Assembly: GCF_018860365.1 (NCBI RefSeq)
Contig: NZ_JAHKPO010000029.1
Location: 1 to 64,000 of the forward strand
DNA length: 64,000 bases
Reading direction: 5' to 3'
Source: Arenibacter algicola
Lineage (GTDB): Bacteria; Bacteroidota; Bacteroidia; Flavobacteriales; Flavobacteriaceae
Under the pieces are notes generated by a model that was not told the origin of the DNA, ran no database searches, and worked only from the letters and a program-made list of their open reading frames with translations. The translations under genes and the position numbers were made by a program. This document shows, piece after piece, positions 33,798 through 42,632 of the stretch (position 1 is the stretch's first letter; the number at the start of each line of letters is the position of its first letter).

Positions 33798-34589
33798 TTA
33801 TTGATTTGATATATATTTGGTAACATTAAAAAAGGTATCTACCCAATAATCCTGTTCGTTTTCTTTAAGATAAATTAATAGTTCCTGTAATGCTTCATTG
33901 GATACGTTTAGGTAACCACCTCCAACACTATGAAACATAAATGTGGCAATAGTCCCATTACTTCTTGCTTCTTTTACATAATCGATTAGTTCTTTGCCGG
34001 TATGACTGTCTACACACCAACTTGGCATAAAATTAATGTCGATATTTTCCATGGTTTTCGGTATTGGGCCATCACTTCTTGCTGCCGAAAATAGTTTCTT
34101 CACTATATCCACGTAGGTGGAATCGCCCTGTACTTTAAAATTTGAGCAGGTATAACCATATGTTCTGTTCGTTTTTCCATCTACAGCTTTTAAGAGTGTA
34201 TTGGCAGTATATAATTCCATTCGCATTTGCTCTCTAGTGTAATTGTTTAAGTCATATTCTGGTGTAACCCAATCGAATAATCTGCCATCACATGGATGAA
34301 ATAAAGAATGATTGCCAAGTTCATGGCCATTTTCAACGATCTTTTTCCATTCAGAGGTGCGATTATGTAAAGACTCCTTATTCCCTGGACAATAAAAAGT
34401 TGCTTTCATATTATAGGAATCAAGCAGGGGTATGGCATTATCCAGATGTGAATCTTGACCATCATCAAAAGTTAAACAGACCGCGGCTTTTTTATTTTCA
34501 GGCCATTTGAAGTTCTTATTTATAGCTTGAGAATATGAAAATTGGGCGGTCATTATTATAACCATTGCATAGATGAATATTCTTTTCAT
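33798..34589 (-). CDS. Secreted polysaccharide deacetylase (NodB/CE4)
   Basis: A 263-aa exported enzyme started at MKRIFIYAMVIIMTAQFSYS (signal peptide); an upstream ATG at 34631 adds 14 residues before the signal. CE4 motifs: AVCLTFDDGQDSH (motif 1, with the catalytic Asp and metal Asp), and HELGNHSLFHP (motif 2, metal-binding HxxxH). A later MFHSVGGG holds the motif-5-type His. It probably removes acetyl or N-acetyl groups from glycans or chitin-like polymers outside the cytoplasm. Confidence 0.8.
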   Translation of the reverse strand: MKRIFIYAMVIIMTAQFSYSQAINKNFKWPENKKAAVCLTFDDGQDSHLDNAIPLLDSYNMKATFYCPGNKESLHNRTSEWKKIVENGHELGNHSLFHPCDGRLFDWVTPEYDLNNYTREQMRMELYTANTLLKAVDGKTNRTYGYTCSNFKVQGDSTYVDIVKKLFSAARSDGPIPKTMENIDINFMPSWCVDSHTGKELIDYVKEARSNGTIATFMFHSVGGGYLNVSNEALQELLIYLKENEQDYWVDTFFNVTKYISNQ

Positions 34590-34639
34590 AATTATATTTT
34601 TATTACTCAATATATAAACCTTATAACCCAAAATGGCTT

Positions 34640-34735
34640 TGGATATCCGGGTATAGCAACAAGTTACTATATATTTAACAAACTATAAGCCAACAACCGT
34701 TTAATTTAAGCCATGCACATTGTTAGATATAACTA
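34640..34735. repeat. Palindromic intergenic element 8 (type I)
   Basis: GGTATAGCAACAAGTTACTA and TATTTAACAAACTATAAGCC match elements 7 and 9. The right end CACATTGTTAGATATAACTA closes it. It lies between the deacetylase and an M23-like lipoprotein, same orientation as its relatives. Confidence 0.65.
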
Positions 34736-34937
34736 TCTCCATTACGGCACACTAAATCGCATTTAACCTAGCCTATGTGGCTATGTCGTTATTATTTCTT
34801 TTTCTTGTTTTGAGAATTAATAAGGACAATAGGAAAATCAATACAAGGTTGAATGTTATTACTATAAATCATAATTATTCATGGATGATGGACTCAGGTC
34901 TCTTATTTTTATTTTACAATAATAAGCACACAAATAG

Positions 34938-36140
34938 TTACTCATAATCAGGATTGCGAACATACACTCTTTGATTACCACTAAATCCTTCAACTTCGAC
35001 TGCGGTCTTATCTGCTATAAACTCGAGCTGCATTGATTCCGGTTCCAGCATTTGCATTAAAAAAACACCTCTTGGCGTTTGCTCATCAACATCATCAATT
35101 GATACTGTTTCAAACGTTCCATCATCGTTTCTTTTTAAATGGCGAGATGCAATTAATTCGTATTTAACCAGTCCATAAGCAATATCAACTTCTTCGGGTT
35201 TTGGACTATTGGATTTTATCCACGAATACGAGTACGTATCTTCTATATCAGGATCAAGGGCTGGTAATCCATCGAGAAGTGCAATTCTTTGTGCATATAT
35301 ATGATCATATCCGATGGCAAAATGATTGGCAGCCTGATCCTTACCTTCAAATTTATCTCTGATATACCAATTTCCAGAGATTGTTCCTTTTACGTCATAG
35401 TCGTTTTTTCCTCCATAGGGGGGTAGTTCTCTAACATTCTTACTTAAAAATTCCGCTTTTACAGGGTTCTCGTCCTTATAGTAATCAAAAATGTCTACAG
35501 CAAAATAATTTTCAAAATAGGCCAATTCTGGATAACAAAATGACTTACTGTCCCCCACATCTAAATCATGAACTCCGATATCTAAAGCTGAAAGGGATGA
35601 GATGTAACCAATAATATCCCCTGATTTTACTTCAATTTCAACATCTAAAGGGCTACCTTCTATTACAGGATCTGTTTGATTTGAAATAAAATCTGCAAAT
35701 CTGCCTACATGGCCTAGTTTGGTGCTTATGGTTGTACTATACTTAACGGTCATGAACAAATCACCACCACCGGCCCCGAGTTCTATAACGACCCCATCAG
35801 CCATAGCATAAATAGGCGTTGTTGGTTCATCGACCCCATATTCAAAATGATAAAATCCACCATGATCCTGGGGGAACACCCCGAATCCTCCCATGGGTTC
35901 ATATGCAGCAGCTCCATCTAAATCCATGGGTGGGAAGTCGAAAAATATTTTACCTTCCGGATAATTATATCCCACCTCTTCTTCCATCTCTTCTTCCATT
36001 TCTTCTTTCTTGGGTTCTTTTGGATCATCCTTACCACAACTCCCTGTGGTAAATAAAAAAAGAAAAACCAATGTCGAAGAGATAAAGATTTTTACAATGT
36101 TGCTAAAAGAATGCGTAGTTAGACGAGTTTTTGCTTTCAT
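34938..36140 (-). CDS. Lipoprotein with degenerate LytM/M23-like domain
   Basis: A 400-aa protein; the signal ends LFLFTTGSC (Cys near 34), followed by a charged KKEEMEEEMEEEVG linker. Residues 105-205 follow an M23 fold outline: IYAMADGVVIELGAGGG, LFMTVKYS, LGHVGRFADFI, VKSGDIIGYISSLSALDIGVH. The zinc ligands (HxxxD and HxH) are not obvious: the LGHVG position has only one His. So it is probably a non-catalytic peptidoglycan-binding relative (EnvC-like). No partner amidase is nearby. Confidence 0.5.
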   Translation of the reverse strand: MKAKTRLTTHSFSNIVKIFISSTLVFLFLFTTGSCGKDDPKEPKKEEMEEEMEEEVGYNYPEGKIFFDFPPMDLDGAAAYEPMGGFGVFPQDHGGFYHFEYGVDEPTTPIYAMADGVVIELGAGGGDLFMTVKYSTTISTKLGHVGRFADFISNQTDPVIEGSPLDVEIEVKSGDIIGYISSLSALDIGVHDLDVGDSKSFCYPELAYFENYFAVDIFDYYKDENPVKAEFLSKNVRELPPYGGKNDYDVKGTISGNWYIRDKFEGKDQAANHFAIGYDHIYAQRIALLDGLPALDPDIEDTYSYSWIKSNSPKPEEVDIAYGLVKYELIASRHLKRNDDGTFETVSIDDVDEQTPRGVFLMQMLEPESMQLEFIADKTAVEVEGFSGNQRVYVRNPDYE

Positions 36141-36837
36141 GTCACTGATTATTGGAATAAGAACAATTTTATATTAATAAGTCAGAAAAAAATCTGTGCT
36201 TTAGGTCGATATATTTTTTTGCCTAAAATCTTTCTCCAATTTACCTAGACTAGAGCCTCACTTGAAATGTAAAAAAAAATTATTTTTTACTGTTTCATTA
36301 AATTCATCACTATGAAGTACAATTATTGCAATGATGAATGGCTTTACAAAGGATTAGGAAGCCCACTAATATAAACTCGAAATGCTCCCTAATTTGAATG
36401 TGGGTCCATCATGGTCTCCTTCTCTTTTTCAAAATTTATTTGGGGGCTAACTTTTTGTTCTTGATAGCTGTCACCAAATTCACAAACCACAACAATAGTA
36501 AGCCTATGAAAGAAGAGAAAAGAAACTTGATTCGTATGGTGTTGATTAATTTTTCATGGTATTTGTTTTTTGTTATTTAATTCTTGGTGAAAGCTAACGT
36601 AGGGCTATAGCAACAAGTTACTAAATATTTAACAAACCATTAGTCAAATGGCGTTTGCTTTCCGCCACTTACATAGAGAAATCTTTTTGCCCGCCCTAAC
36701 GTGCCTCCCGCCAGTCCGCCCGTGCCGGTGCGGACGGGAATGGTTTGTTGGGCTGGTTTCGGTACGGGCGGGTTTTCACCTGCCACGCTTTTTAGCGTGG
36801 TTATTTTTTTGGTCACCTATCCGTTGATACCAGTAAA
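36141..36837. other. Intergenic region, promoter and palindromic element
   Basis: 36141-36590 carries no convincing gene; a 60-codon + strand frame lacks protein character. From 36594 it contains palindromic element 9. Confidence 0.45.
36594..36800. repeat. Palindromic intergenic element 9 (type I with REP-like end)
   Basis: CTAACGTAGGGCTATAGCAA, CAAGTTACTAAATATTTAAC and TGGCGTTTGCTTTCCGCCAC are shared with elements 7, 8 and 10. The second half, CCCGCCAGTCCGCCCGTGCC, GTGCGGACGGGAATGGTTTG and TTGGGCTGGTTTCGGTA, is shared with elements 12 and 13. Confidence 0.7.
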
Positions 36838-37245
36838 TTACTTTTCAGCGTCTGCCAACTTCTTGGTATCCACAAATTGTTGAAAGGCTGTAATTTTTCC
36901 TTCATTATTAAGCGTCCATAGATGTGCAGCTTGTGCATTATAGGCCTTACCAGTTGCTTTTACTTTCGCATCATAACGCAGGGTAGCTAGAACCTTATTG
37001 TTATTCATACCGTGGATTTTAACATCCTTCAGCCCAAAGTGCTCGTGGTTGGCTCCAAGACGCGCAAAAACGCCTTCTAAAATTGCATTTGGACCAACAT
37101 AGGGATTGCCATCTGCAAGCGAATTACTTTCAGCTTCGTTCCATTCAATAGCAGGATCCATAGACCCGAGAACTGTAGGCATATCTCCCGTTGCGAAAGC
37201 GTTGTAAAGATTCTCTATAACCTGAAGGTTTTGTTTATTTTCCAT
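36838..37245 (-). CDS. SnoaL/NTF2-like ketosteroid-isomerase-fold protein
   Basis: A 135-aa soluble protein. The alpha+beta barrel pattern is VIENLYNAFATGDMPTVLGS, MDPAIEWNEAES, NPYVGPNAILEGVFARLG, and late strands ATLRYDAKVKATGKAYNAQ and HLWTLNNEGKITAFQQFVDT. The last strand carries QQFVD, characteristic of SnoaL-like proteins. Substrate unknown. A one-gene unit between two palindromic elements. Confidence 0.8.
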   Translation of the reverse strand: MENKQNLQVIENLYNAFATGDMPTVLGSMDPAIEWNEAESNSLADGNPYVGPNAILEGVFARLGANHEHFGLKDVKIHGMNNNKVLATLRYDAKVKATGKAYNAQAAHLWTLNNEGKITAFQQFVDTKKLADAEK

Positions 37246-37379
37246 GATTTTTGTTTTAAGTTAATAAATGTATTTCTAATTGTTTTTAAGTCATTCGAAA
37301 ATTGATTTCTTCTTTTCTAAGGACATCATAAGTCCAAGTGTGATTATTTTACTTTATCCATTTCTTAATGAAGCACAGC

Positions 37380-37497
37380 TTAGGCTATTGTAATAAGTTG
37401 CAAACTATTAGTCGATTGGCGATTGCTTTCTGCCACCTCCCCCTAGCAACCTACACAATAACAATGTAGGGCTGGTTACTATTAGCCATGGTTGGTA
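37380..37497. repeat. Palindromic intergenic element 10 (type I)
   Basis: TAGGCTATTGTAATAAGTTG, then TTAGTCGATTGGCGATTGCT, then TGTAGGGCTGGTTACTATTA ending GCCATGGTTGGTATAG. It has the complete left and right ends, which pair imperfectly (TAGGCTATTG with TAGCCATGG). Confidence 0.65.
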
Positions 37498-37501
37498 TAG
37501 G

Positions 37502-38941
37502 TTATTTATTTGAGTTTTTCAATTCATTTAACCATAAGCCATAATCAAAAACATGATGTATTCTTTCTCTTTGATCATAACTAAAAGTATTGTAAGAACC
37601 TGTATAATCCATAAAGTTGTCATTAGTATTTTCACCTTGATTATCGGAACAAGGTTGGTTTGGATCATTTATAATATATGAATAAGTGTCTTGACAAAAA
37701 TCGCTTGAAGTACAATTGTCATTGGAGAATACGTGAAGTAATCCTAGGGAATGACCCACTTCGTGTATTATAGCCGTAGAATTTAAGGCATTGTTGGTAT
37801 CTAGCCAAAAACTCGGAAAAATATCATTATTTGGCTCAAGTTCGGAATTATCTGGGACTGTAACTAAACCGTTGAGAGGATAAGATTCATAAGTCCAGGG
37901 AGATGCTGCACTTCCTCTGGCCTCTTGGTCCGGACCTATCCATAGATTTAAATACATTTTTGGATTCCAAACAGTTGCCAAACCCAAATCCCAATACTCA
38001 TTAAAGCCTAATTTATTGTCGTTTGCAATATCAAAGCTTTCAGGAGATTCTGGTACACCATCATCATATGAACTTCCATCAATTCTATTTATTCCCGGTT
38101 CAGGTAATGGATCATCATTAAAATCCAAACTTGCCAGCCGAAAGACAATTTTTGTATCAACAGCATTGGGATTGTCAGAGTTGTATTGATTTGAAAAACC
38201 CTTATTTAATTTATCCAATAGTGCTGTAACTTGACTTTGGGCTAGATTGGTTCCAGAGCCAATGTCTTCTCCAAAATGAACAATATGAAAGATAACGGGA
38301 ACAGATATTGAAGGATAATTAATGTTTTCCCTCGCGTTTAAATTAATGGTATTTGATTCAATACCATAGGCTTGAATTTTTAAATCATGACTCCCAGTTA
38401 CTGCAGTAGAATACCATAAATCCAAGTTACCCAATACATTCCCATTATCAATGATTTCATAATCTACATTATCAACTGGACTGTTATTATCATCATAAAA
38501 GATTACAGATAATTCTGCCTTAGAATTACCATCAGCAATAATCAAAGATGTATTAGAACTTAAGTTTATGCTGGAAAGATTAACTTTTACTTCTTCTGCA
38601 GTGATCGTTATTGAATTTGACTTAACAAGATCAATTTTAGCATAAACATCATATTGTCCTGCTGTATTGGTGCTAAAAGTATTGGAGCCTTGGGCAGTCC
38701 CATTAATATAAAAAGTAACACTTGAATTTTGTATGGTATTTTGATTATCATCACGAGCTATTACAGAAAAGGTAGCAGTATCATTTCCATCCGCCAAAAT
38801 TGTTTCGGAAGAAGATGAAATTTCAACGGAAGCAACTGTATTTGAGATTTGTTGTTTATCATTTTCACTATCACTATCACTATCATCACTACTACAACTT
38901 AAATTGATTAATAATAGAAATAGGCAAAATATTTTTTTCAT
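37502..38941 (-). CDS. M43-type (pappalysin-like) metalloprotease lipoprotein with Ig-like repeats
   Basis: A 479-aa protein; the signal IFCLFLLLINLSC makes it a lipoprotein, followed by an acidic SDDSDSDSE linker. Two invasin/Big-like Ig modules (residues 38-190) repeat the pattern I-L/I-ADGN-xxA-x-F/L-S-V. The protease domain contains AIIHEVGHSLGLLHVF, the metzincin-type HExxHxxGxxH zinc signature, followed by the Met-turn region DNFMDYTGSYNTFSYDQ. It is probably cell-surface or secreted. It ends five bases from element 10. Confidence 0.85.
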   Translation of the reverse strand: MKKIFCLFLLLINLSCSSDDSDSDSENDKQQISNTVASVEISSSSETILADGNDTATFSVIARDDNQNTIQNSSVTFYINGTAQGSNTFSTNTAGQYDVYAKIDLVKSNSITITAEEVKVNLSSINLSSNTSLIIADGNSKAELSVIFYDDNNSPVDNVDYEIIDNGNVLGNLDLWYSTAVTGSHDLKIQAYGIESNTINLNARENINYPSISVPVIFHIVHFGEDIGSGTNLAQSQVTALLDKLNKGFSNQYNSDNPNAVDTKIVFRLASLDFNDDPLPEPGINRIDGSSYDDGVPESPESFDIANDNKLGFNEYWDLGLATVWNPKMYLNLWIGPDQEARGSAASPWTYESYPLNGLVTVPDNSELEPNNDIFPSFWLDTNNALNSTAIIHEVGHSLGLLHVFSNDNCTSSDFCQDTYSYIINDPNQPCSDNQGENTNDNFMDYTGSYNTFSYDQRERIHHVFDYGLWLNELKNSNK

Positions 38942-38963
38942 AATTCTAGGTTTTTATTGTAGG

Positions 38964-39198
38964 CCAACGTAGGGATATAGCAACAAGTTAACATATACCC
39001 ATTTTAGCAAACTTCAGGTCAACTGTGCGGTATCCGAATACTTTTTTGTATCCTATAAATCCTATAATCCAATGAATTAACGCTAGTATAGAAGAGGCAT
39101 TACTACAACCAAGAGCTAGTTTCCTAGCTTCTAAGGTAACAATTATTGCTATTGGTATTGGCTTCATCGATGAAATACGGAATTATCTGTTGTATTAC
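38964..39198. repeat. Palindromic intergenic element 11 (long type)
   Basis: CAACGTAGGGATATAGCAAC links it to type I (7-9). The later TATCCTATAAATCCTATAAT, GGCATTACTACAACCAAGAG, TTGCTATTGGTATTGGC and ATCGATGAAAT blocks link it to elements 2 and 6, joining the two subtypes in one family. The right end is TCTGTTGTATTAC. Confidence 0.65.
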
Positions 39199-39303
39199 AT
39201 CATTTAGTCGTCTGCCGCTAAGTGGTTCAAGTGGAAATGTAAAGACCTAAATGAGGTGTTTGGTACATTTTTTTATGCTTTTCCACATACGTAATACCTG
39301 AAG

Positions 39304-39549
39304 ATGAACTATTTACATAGTTTTGAGAACACAATTAGTTTTAATTTAAAAACAGAGATCACAAAAACAAAATCATTTTTACATCCAGCCGTTTTGTCTT
39401 TACTTTTTAATGGTATTTCCTGAGGACCTGATGATGAAACTTGTCAGGAAAGTCCTGAAATATGTACATGTTTTAATGGTCCTCTTAGATGTGCTTCTCC
39501 GGGCGGAACTAACGAGATGAAATCATATTCCCTCATTGCGGTATCCTAA
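39304..39549 (+). pseudogene. Small Cys-rich peptide gene broken by TGA at the lipobox position
   Basis: A frame from ATG 39304 reads a hydrophobic leader TKSFLHPAVLSLLFNGIS, then TGA at 39421-39423, and continues without further stop as GPDDETCQESPEICTCFNGP and LRCASPGGTNEMKSYS to TAA at 39549. The TGA sits where the lipid-anchored cysteine (TGT/TGC) would be. The downstream half has four Cys and looks like a small Bacteroidota surface lipoprotein. It is most likely a point-mutated gene. Chance cannot be excluded for so short a frame. Confidence 0.4.
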
Positions 39550-39661
39550 CTCCCAGTTGGAAAGAAGTAATTATTTTCCCTACCCGAAGTTTAATAGTTC
39601 AAGAACTGTAAATAGTAGTTAGGAATACTATTGCCCAACTTAAAGTTTTATAGGCAAAATT

Positions 39662-39895
39662 CTAGCGGGTAACAAAGGGGGTATTTTTTTTGAATCCTAA
39701 AAACGGTGTACAGCTTAGTACAGCCGTCATCCATCTTATGGCGACCTCTCCAGAAACATGGTATAACATTTCCAAGGTGGTTTTACCATCGCTACCTGCT
39801 CGTTCGATGAAAGCAATAGAAAAGCCATTCGTAAAATTAATATGTATCATAATAAAAATTATAAACATCGGTAGTATTGCCAATATGGCAACAAT
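39662..39895 (-). pseudogene. Truncated MsrQ/ferric-reductase-like membrane fragment
   Basis: The minus strand reads RNYGWIIVAILAILPMFIIF (first helix), a periplasmic loop with AGSDGKTTLEML, and YHVSGEVAIRWMTAVLSCTP. That last segment matches the SGE-WAIR..L-TP start of helix 2 in MsrQ/YedZ-type haem membrane domains. The frame then diverges (FLGFKKNTPFVTR) and stops, so about two thirds of the family length is missing. No good ATG exists upstream. It is probably a decayed 5' fragment. Confidence 0.45.
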
Positions 39896-39924
39896 TATCC
39901 AACCGTAATTTCTTTTTAAGGATT

Positions 39925-40122
39925 TTAACTGTTTGTTTTTAATGCTTCTAATTCTTTTTCAAGAGTTTCAGCTTTTGCCTTAAATTTTTCCATAGCTTTT
40001 TTAAGTTGACTTACTTTTTTAAATACCTCATCATCCTGAATGACTTGGTAAGATGTTGTTCCATCTGGTTCTTTTATTCTTGACTTGCTGCCACATGTTG
40101 GGCAAATGGATACTTGACTCAT
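39925..40122 (-). CDS. Small zinc-finger/coiled-coil protein
   Basis: A 65-aa protein: an N-terminal ICPTCGSKSRI (a CPxCG half zinc ribbon), a short strand-rich linker, then a coiled coil from VSQLKKAMEKFKAKAETLEK to the end. Seven bases separate it from the O-methyltransferase upstream on the same strand, so it is co-expressed. Function unknown. Confidence 0.6.
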   Translation of the reverse strand: MSQVSICPTCGSKSRIKEPDGTTSYQVIQDDEVFKKVSQLKKAMEKFKAKAETLEKELEALKTNS

Positions 40123-40129
40123 AATTCTT

Positions 40130-40759
40130 TTACTTTTTAATAGTTGCCAATACTACTTTTCCACCAAATTTAGTTTGTAATTGATACTTCTGATTTTGAC
40201 CAATCGTTCTTAAAAATGCTTTAACTTCTGTCATTTCTGCATTATCAATATATATAAATGTGTTTGCATGAAAGTTAGGCTCCAGCATTTGGAACAGGGG
40301 TAAATACAAATCTTTCCAACCATCCAATAATAATAAGTCTATAGGGTTATCATGATTTTTTAATGTTTTTAATGCATCTCCAATTCTAACTTCAATATGA
40401 CTGTTTACACCAGCTTTTTTAAAATTTTCAATTGCCTGTTTAGCTTTCGATTCAATTAATTCCGTGGTGATAACGCTCCCTCCAGTTTCCAACACACCTT
40501 GTGCCAAGAACAACGTCGAAATTCCGAATGAGGTTCCAAACTCAACAACATTCTTAATGTGGTTTTCCTTTATGAGTTGCACCAAACCTACTCCTTGTTC
40601 TTTCGAAATGGAAAGATACGAATCCTTAAAATCCAATGGGTGCATAGGTCTGAAAACGCTTTTTGCTGCACCCTTCATCATATTGAGCATATCGTATTTA
40701 GAATCGTTATAGAGTTCTTTTAAGGTTGATGCTATTTGCTTTTGTTGTTTTGTAATCAT
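40130..40759 (-). CDS. Class I SAM-dependent O-methyltransferase-like protein
   Basis: A 209-aa protein. SAM-binding motif I is VVEFGTSFGISTLFLAQG (residues 71-88), followed by GGSVITTELIES (acidic motif II) and DLLLLDGWKDLYLPLFQML (motif IV, with metal-type Asp). It has the layout of caffeoyl-CoA-type small-molecule O-methyltransferases. The N-terminal helical region LDFKDSYLSISKEQG fits substrate capping. It forms a two-gene unit with the small zinc-finger protein. Confidence 0.75.
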   Translation of the reverse strand: MITKQQKQIASTLKELYNDSKYDMLNMMKGAAKSVFRPMHPLDFKDSYLSISKEQGVGLVQLIKENHIKNVVEFGTSFGISTLFLAQGVLETGGSVITTELIESKAKQAIENFKKAGVNSHIEVRIGDALKTLKNHDNPIDLLLLDGWKDLYLPLFQMLEPNFHANTFIYIDNAEMTEVKAFLRTIGQNQKYQLQTKFGGKVVLATIKK

Positions 40760-40822
40760 ATTTTTTTTGGAAAAGGAAACATTTAAAATGTTGTTGAATG
40801 AATTAAGAAACCTAGTGGTGGG

Positions 40823-41788
40823 TTAAAACCAATCGGCTCCAGGGTCACCAGGAAAGAAAGCATCAGGTAGTGATAGATAGATACCACCTTCCAAATAGTT
40901 AGGGTAACGCAATTCCAGTTCATCCACTACTTCTTGTTGAGTGGAAGCAGTACCTCCTCCAGAAACAGTTTCAGTTCCTTTAATAAGGCCTTGAGCAGTT
41001 TGTAGATAATCTATATTTTCATCAATTACAGTTCCAATATCGGAACGTGAACCATTATGCCCTACAAAAAGATGACTGTAACCCGAAAAATTAGTTTTTA
41101 AAACATTTAGACCTGCTACCCAATTGTCTATTTCATCTTCACCTGCATTAGGCGTGTATTCTCTTAAATAAGGATGCGCAAGGTTGTATACAAGGTCTCC
41201 AGAAAAAATTATTTTAAGTTCTTCATTGAATAAATAGCCATTTTCTCCAGTTTCAGCGTTAGAAACTTTATCGAAAGTAAATGATAGGCCTCCTATTTCT
41301 TGAGAGCCGCTAACACCTATTACCGAATTAGGGTATAAACTTGTAAAATCATCGGTATTGTTCAATTGGTCTGCCACCGTGTTTTCTGCATAAAAATCCA
41401 AATCGGTAAAATTCCCCGCTCCTCCATAATGGTCACCATGGTTGTGGGTTATAATTACAGCTCCTGGTTTGTTAATAGCATCTACATAGGCTTTCAACTC
41501 ATCTGTAAAAGCAGGTGCCGGTCCTAAATCCACAAGTACTATATTGTCTTTTGTCTCAACAATTGTAACGGTATATGGCGCCGCAGCAAAATCAATGGTA
41601 TGGTATCTTGCCGTATTTTCTGTAATTACATTTACCACGCCGGTTGTAATCAATGAACTTGATGGTGCTTCTCCGAATTCTACCATTACAGGTGTCGTTT
41701 GCTCACTGTTATCATCATTGCTACATGAAACCAATAATGTTGATGCAATGATTGCCAGGAACCAAAAATTTAATTTTAAATATTTCAT
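40823..41788 (-). CDS. Metallo-beta-lactamase-fold lipoprotein
   Basis: A 321-aa protein; the signal FWFLAIIASTLLVSC gives lipid Cys 22. The MBL core includes VLVDLGPAPAFTDELKAYV, ITHNHGDHYGGAGNF (the HxHxDH zinc site), ELKIIFSGDLVYN (metal Asp) and HLFVGHNGSRSD (late His). It is periplasmic or surface-anchored. The family spans lactonases, arylsulfatase-like and quorum-quenching hydrolases; substrate not deducible. Monocistronic, same strand as neighbours. Confidence 0.8.
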   Translation of the reverse strand: MKYLKLNFWFLAIIASTLLVSCSNDDNSEQTTPVMVEFGEAPSSSLITTGVVNVITENTARYHTIDFAAAPYTVTIVETKDNIVLVDLGPAPAFTDELKAYVDAINKPGAVIITHNHGDHYGGAGNFTDLDFYAENTVADQLNNTDDFTSLYPNSVIGVSGSQEIGGLSFTFDKVSNAETGENGYLFNEELKIIFSGDLVYNLAHPYLREYTPNAGEDEIDNWVAGLNVLKTNFSGYSHLFVGHNGSRSDIGTVIDENIDYLQTAQGLIKGTETVSGGGTASTQQEVVDELELRYPNYLEGGIYLSLPDAFFPGDPGADWF

Positions 41789-41966
41789 AATTTTTATTTT
41801 TAAGGATTAATTTATTTAACACTGCAAAGGTGATGTGCTTCTACAATACTATTTTTATCAAAACGACAATAAAAATGGTAAATATGAAACCATATGTTGA
41901 AGTTGTGTAAAATCCATCTGGACAAATCAACAAGGCGTTGATCACTGAATAAAACAGGTATAAATA

Positions 41967-42004
41967 AAAAATCTGATGAATCTTTTTCAGACTTCATCAG
42001 ATTT
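41967..42004 (-). terminator. Strong rho-independent terminator
   Basis: AAAATCTGATGAA pairs with TTCATCAGATTTT around an 11-base loop, and on the minus strand the stem is followed by TTTTTTATTT. It lies 80 bp after the MoaF-like gene (ends 42085), which it terminates. Confidence 0.8.
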
Positions 42005-42084
42005 TATAATAGATTCCAATAGACCCCTATTCCTCCTAATTATAGAAGATAGCAATGAATAGAAGGTTAAAACTAATTTGCAAA

Positions 42085-42534
42085 TTATTCAGCCGTTTTT
42101 AAATGATCGATAATTCCACTTTTGAATACCGTTTTCAAGGTTCGTTCTGGCTTGTTTTCGTAACCTACTATAATCGAACTATGCACAAGCATTTTTTCAA
42201 AATCAAAAACCAGGGTTAGATAGTCCTTTTTATCTGTTTCGTGCCAGTTGATCAAATAAAGATCATTGCCAATTTTACGGGAACGATAAGGTATATCCTT
42301 GTTTCCATTTCCTTTTGCTGGTCCGGCGACCCATTCATATTTGGCTTTGCCATTGTAAAATTCCATATGTATGGCAGTACCATCCTGATACTGGAAATTC
42401 AATGAATATCCATCCAAGAAATGTTCAGGCTCTCCAAATTGAAATTTATTTTCGTCCGTGGTTTTGCTTTGAGCCAAGCTAAGTCCAACACTAAATAGAG
42501 CAAGGTAAAGAAATGTAGCTAATTTTGTTTTCAT
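42085..42534 (-). CDS. Exported MoaF/lipocalin-like protein
   Basis: A 149-aa protein with a signal peptide (FLYLALFSVGLSLA-QS). The mature part is an eight-strand beta-barrel pattern: YSLNFQYQDGTAIHMEFYNG, KAKYEWVAGPAKGNG, then DIPYRSRKIGNDLYLINWHE and KKDYLTLVFDFEKMLVHSSI. The IGxDxYLINWHE signature is that of MoaF-type/phenolic-acid-decarboxylase-like calycins. It lies 98 bp downstream of the AraC-type gene on the same strand and may be its target. Confidence 0.65.
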   Translation of the reverse strand: MKTKLATFLYLALFSVGLSLAQSKTTDENKFQFGEPEHFLDGYSLNFQYQDGTAIHMEFYNGKAKYEWVAGPAKGNGNKDIPYRSRKIGNDLYLINWHETDKKDYLTLVFDFEKMLVHSSIIVGYENKPERTLKTVFKSGIIDHLKTAE

Positions 42535-42632
42535 TTTCTATGATTTTAAAGTTTGGTACAAAATTGGGCCAATTCAGAATAATCCGGTAGGTGAATCTTC
42601 GGATAAGAATGGTAAATATGGGAACGAAACCG

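Noticed and set aside
36398-36580. 60-codon + strand frame MWVHHGLLLFF
   Set aside because: No recognisable start signals, lies in a spacer and lacks similarity to any family I know.
33101-39198. CRISPR array
   Set aside because: The repeats are long, dispersed between genes and have no regular short spacers; no cas genes are present.
39421-39423. TGA as programmed selenocysteine
   Set aside because: No SECIS-like hairpin directly after the TGA and no Sec machinery is visible; a point mutation of a Cys codon is simpler.
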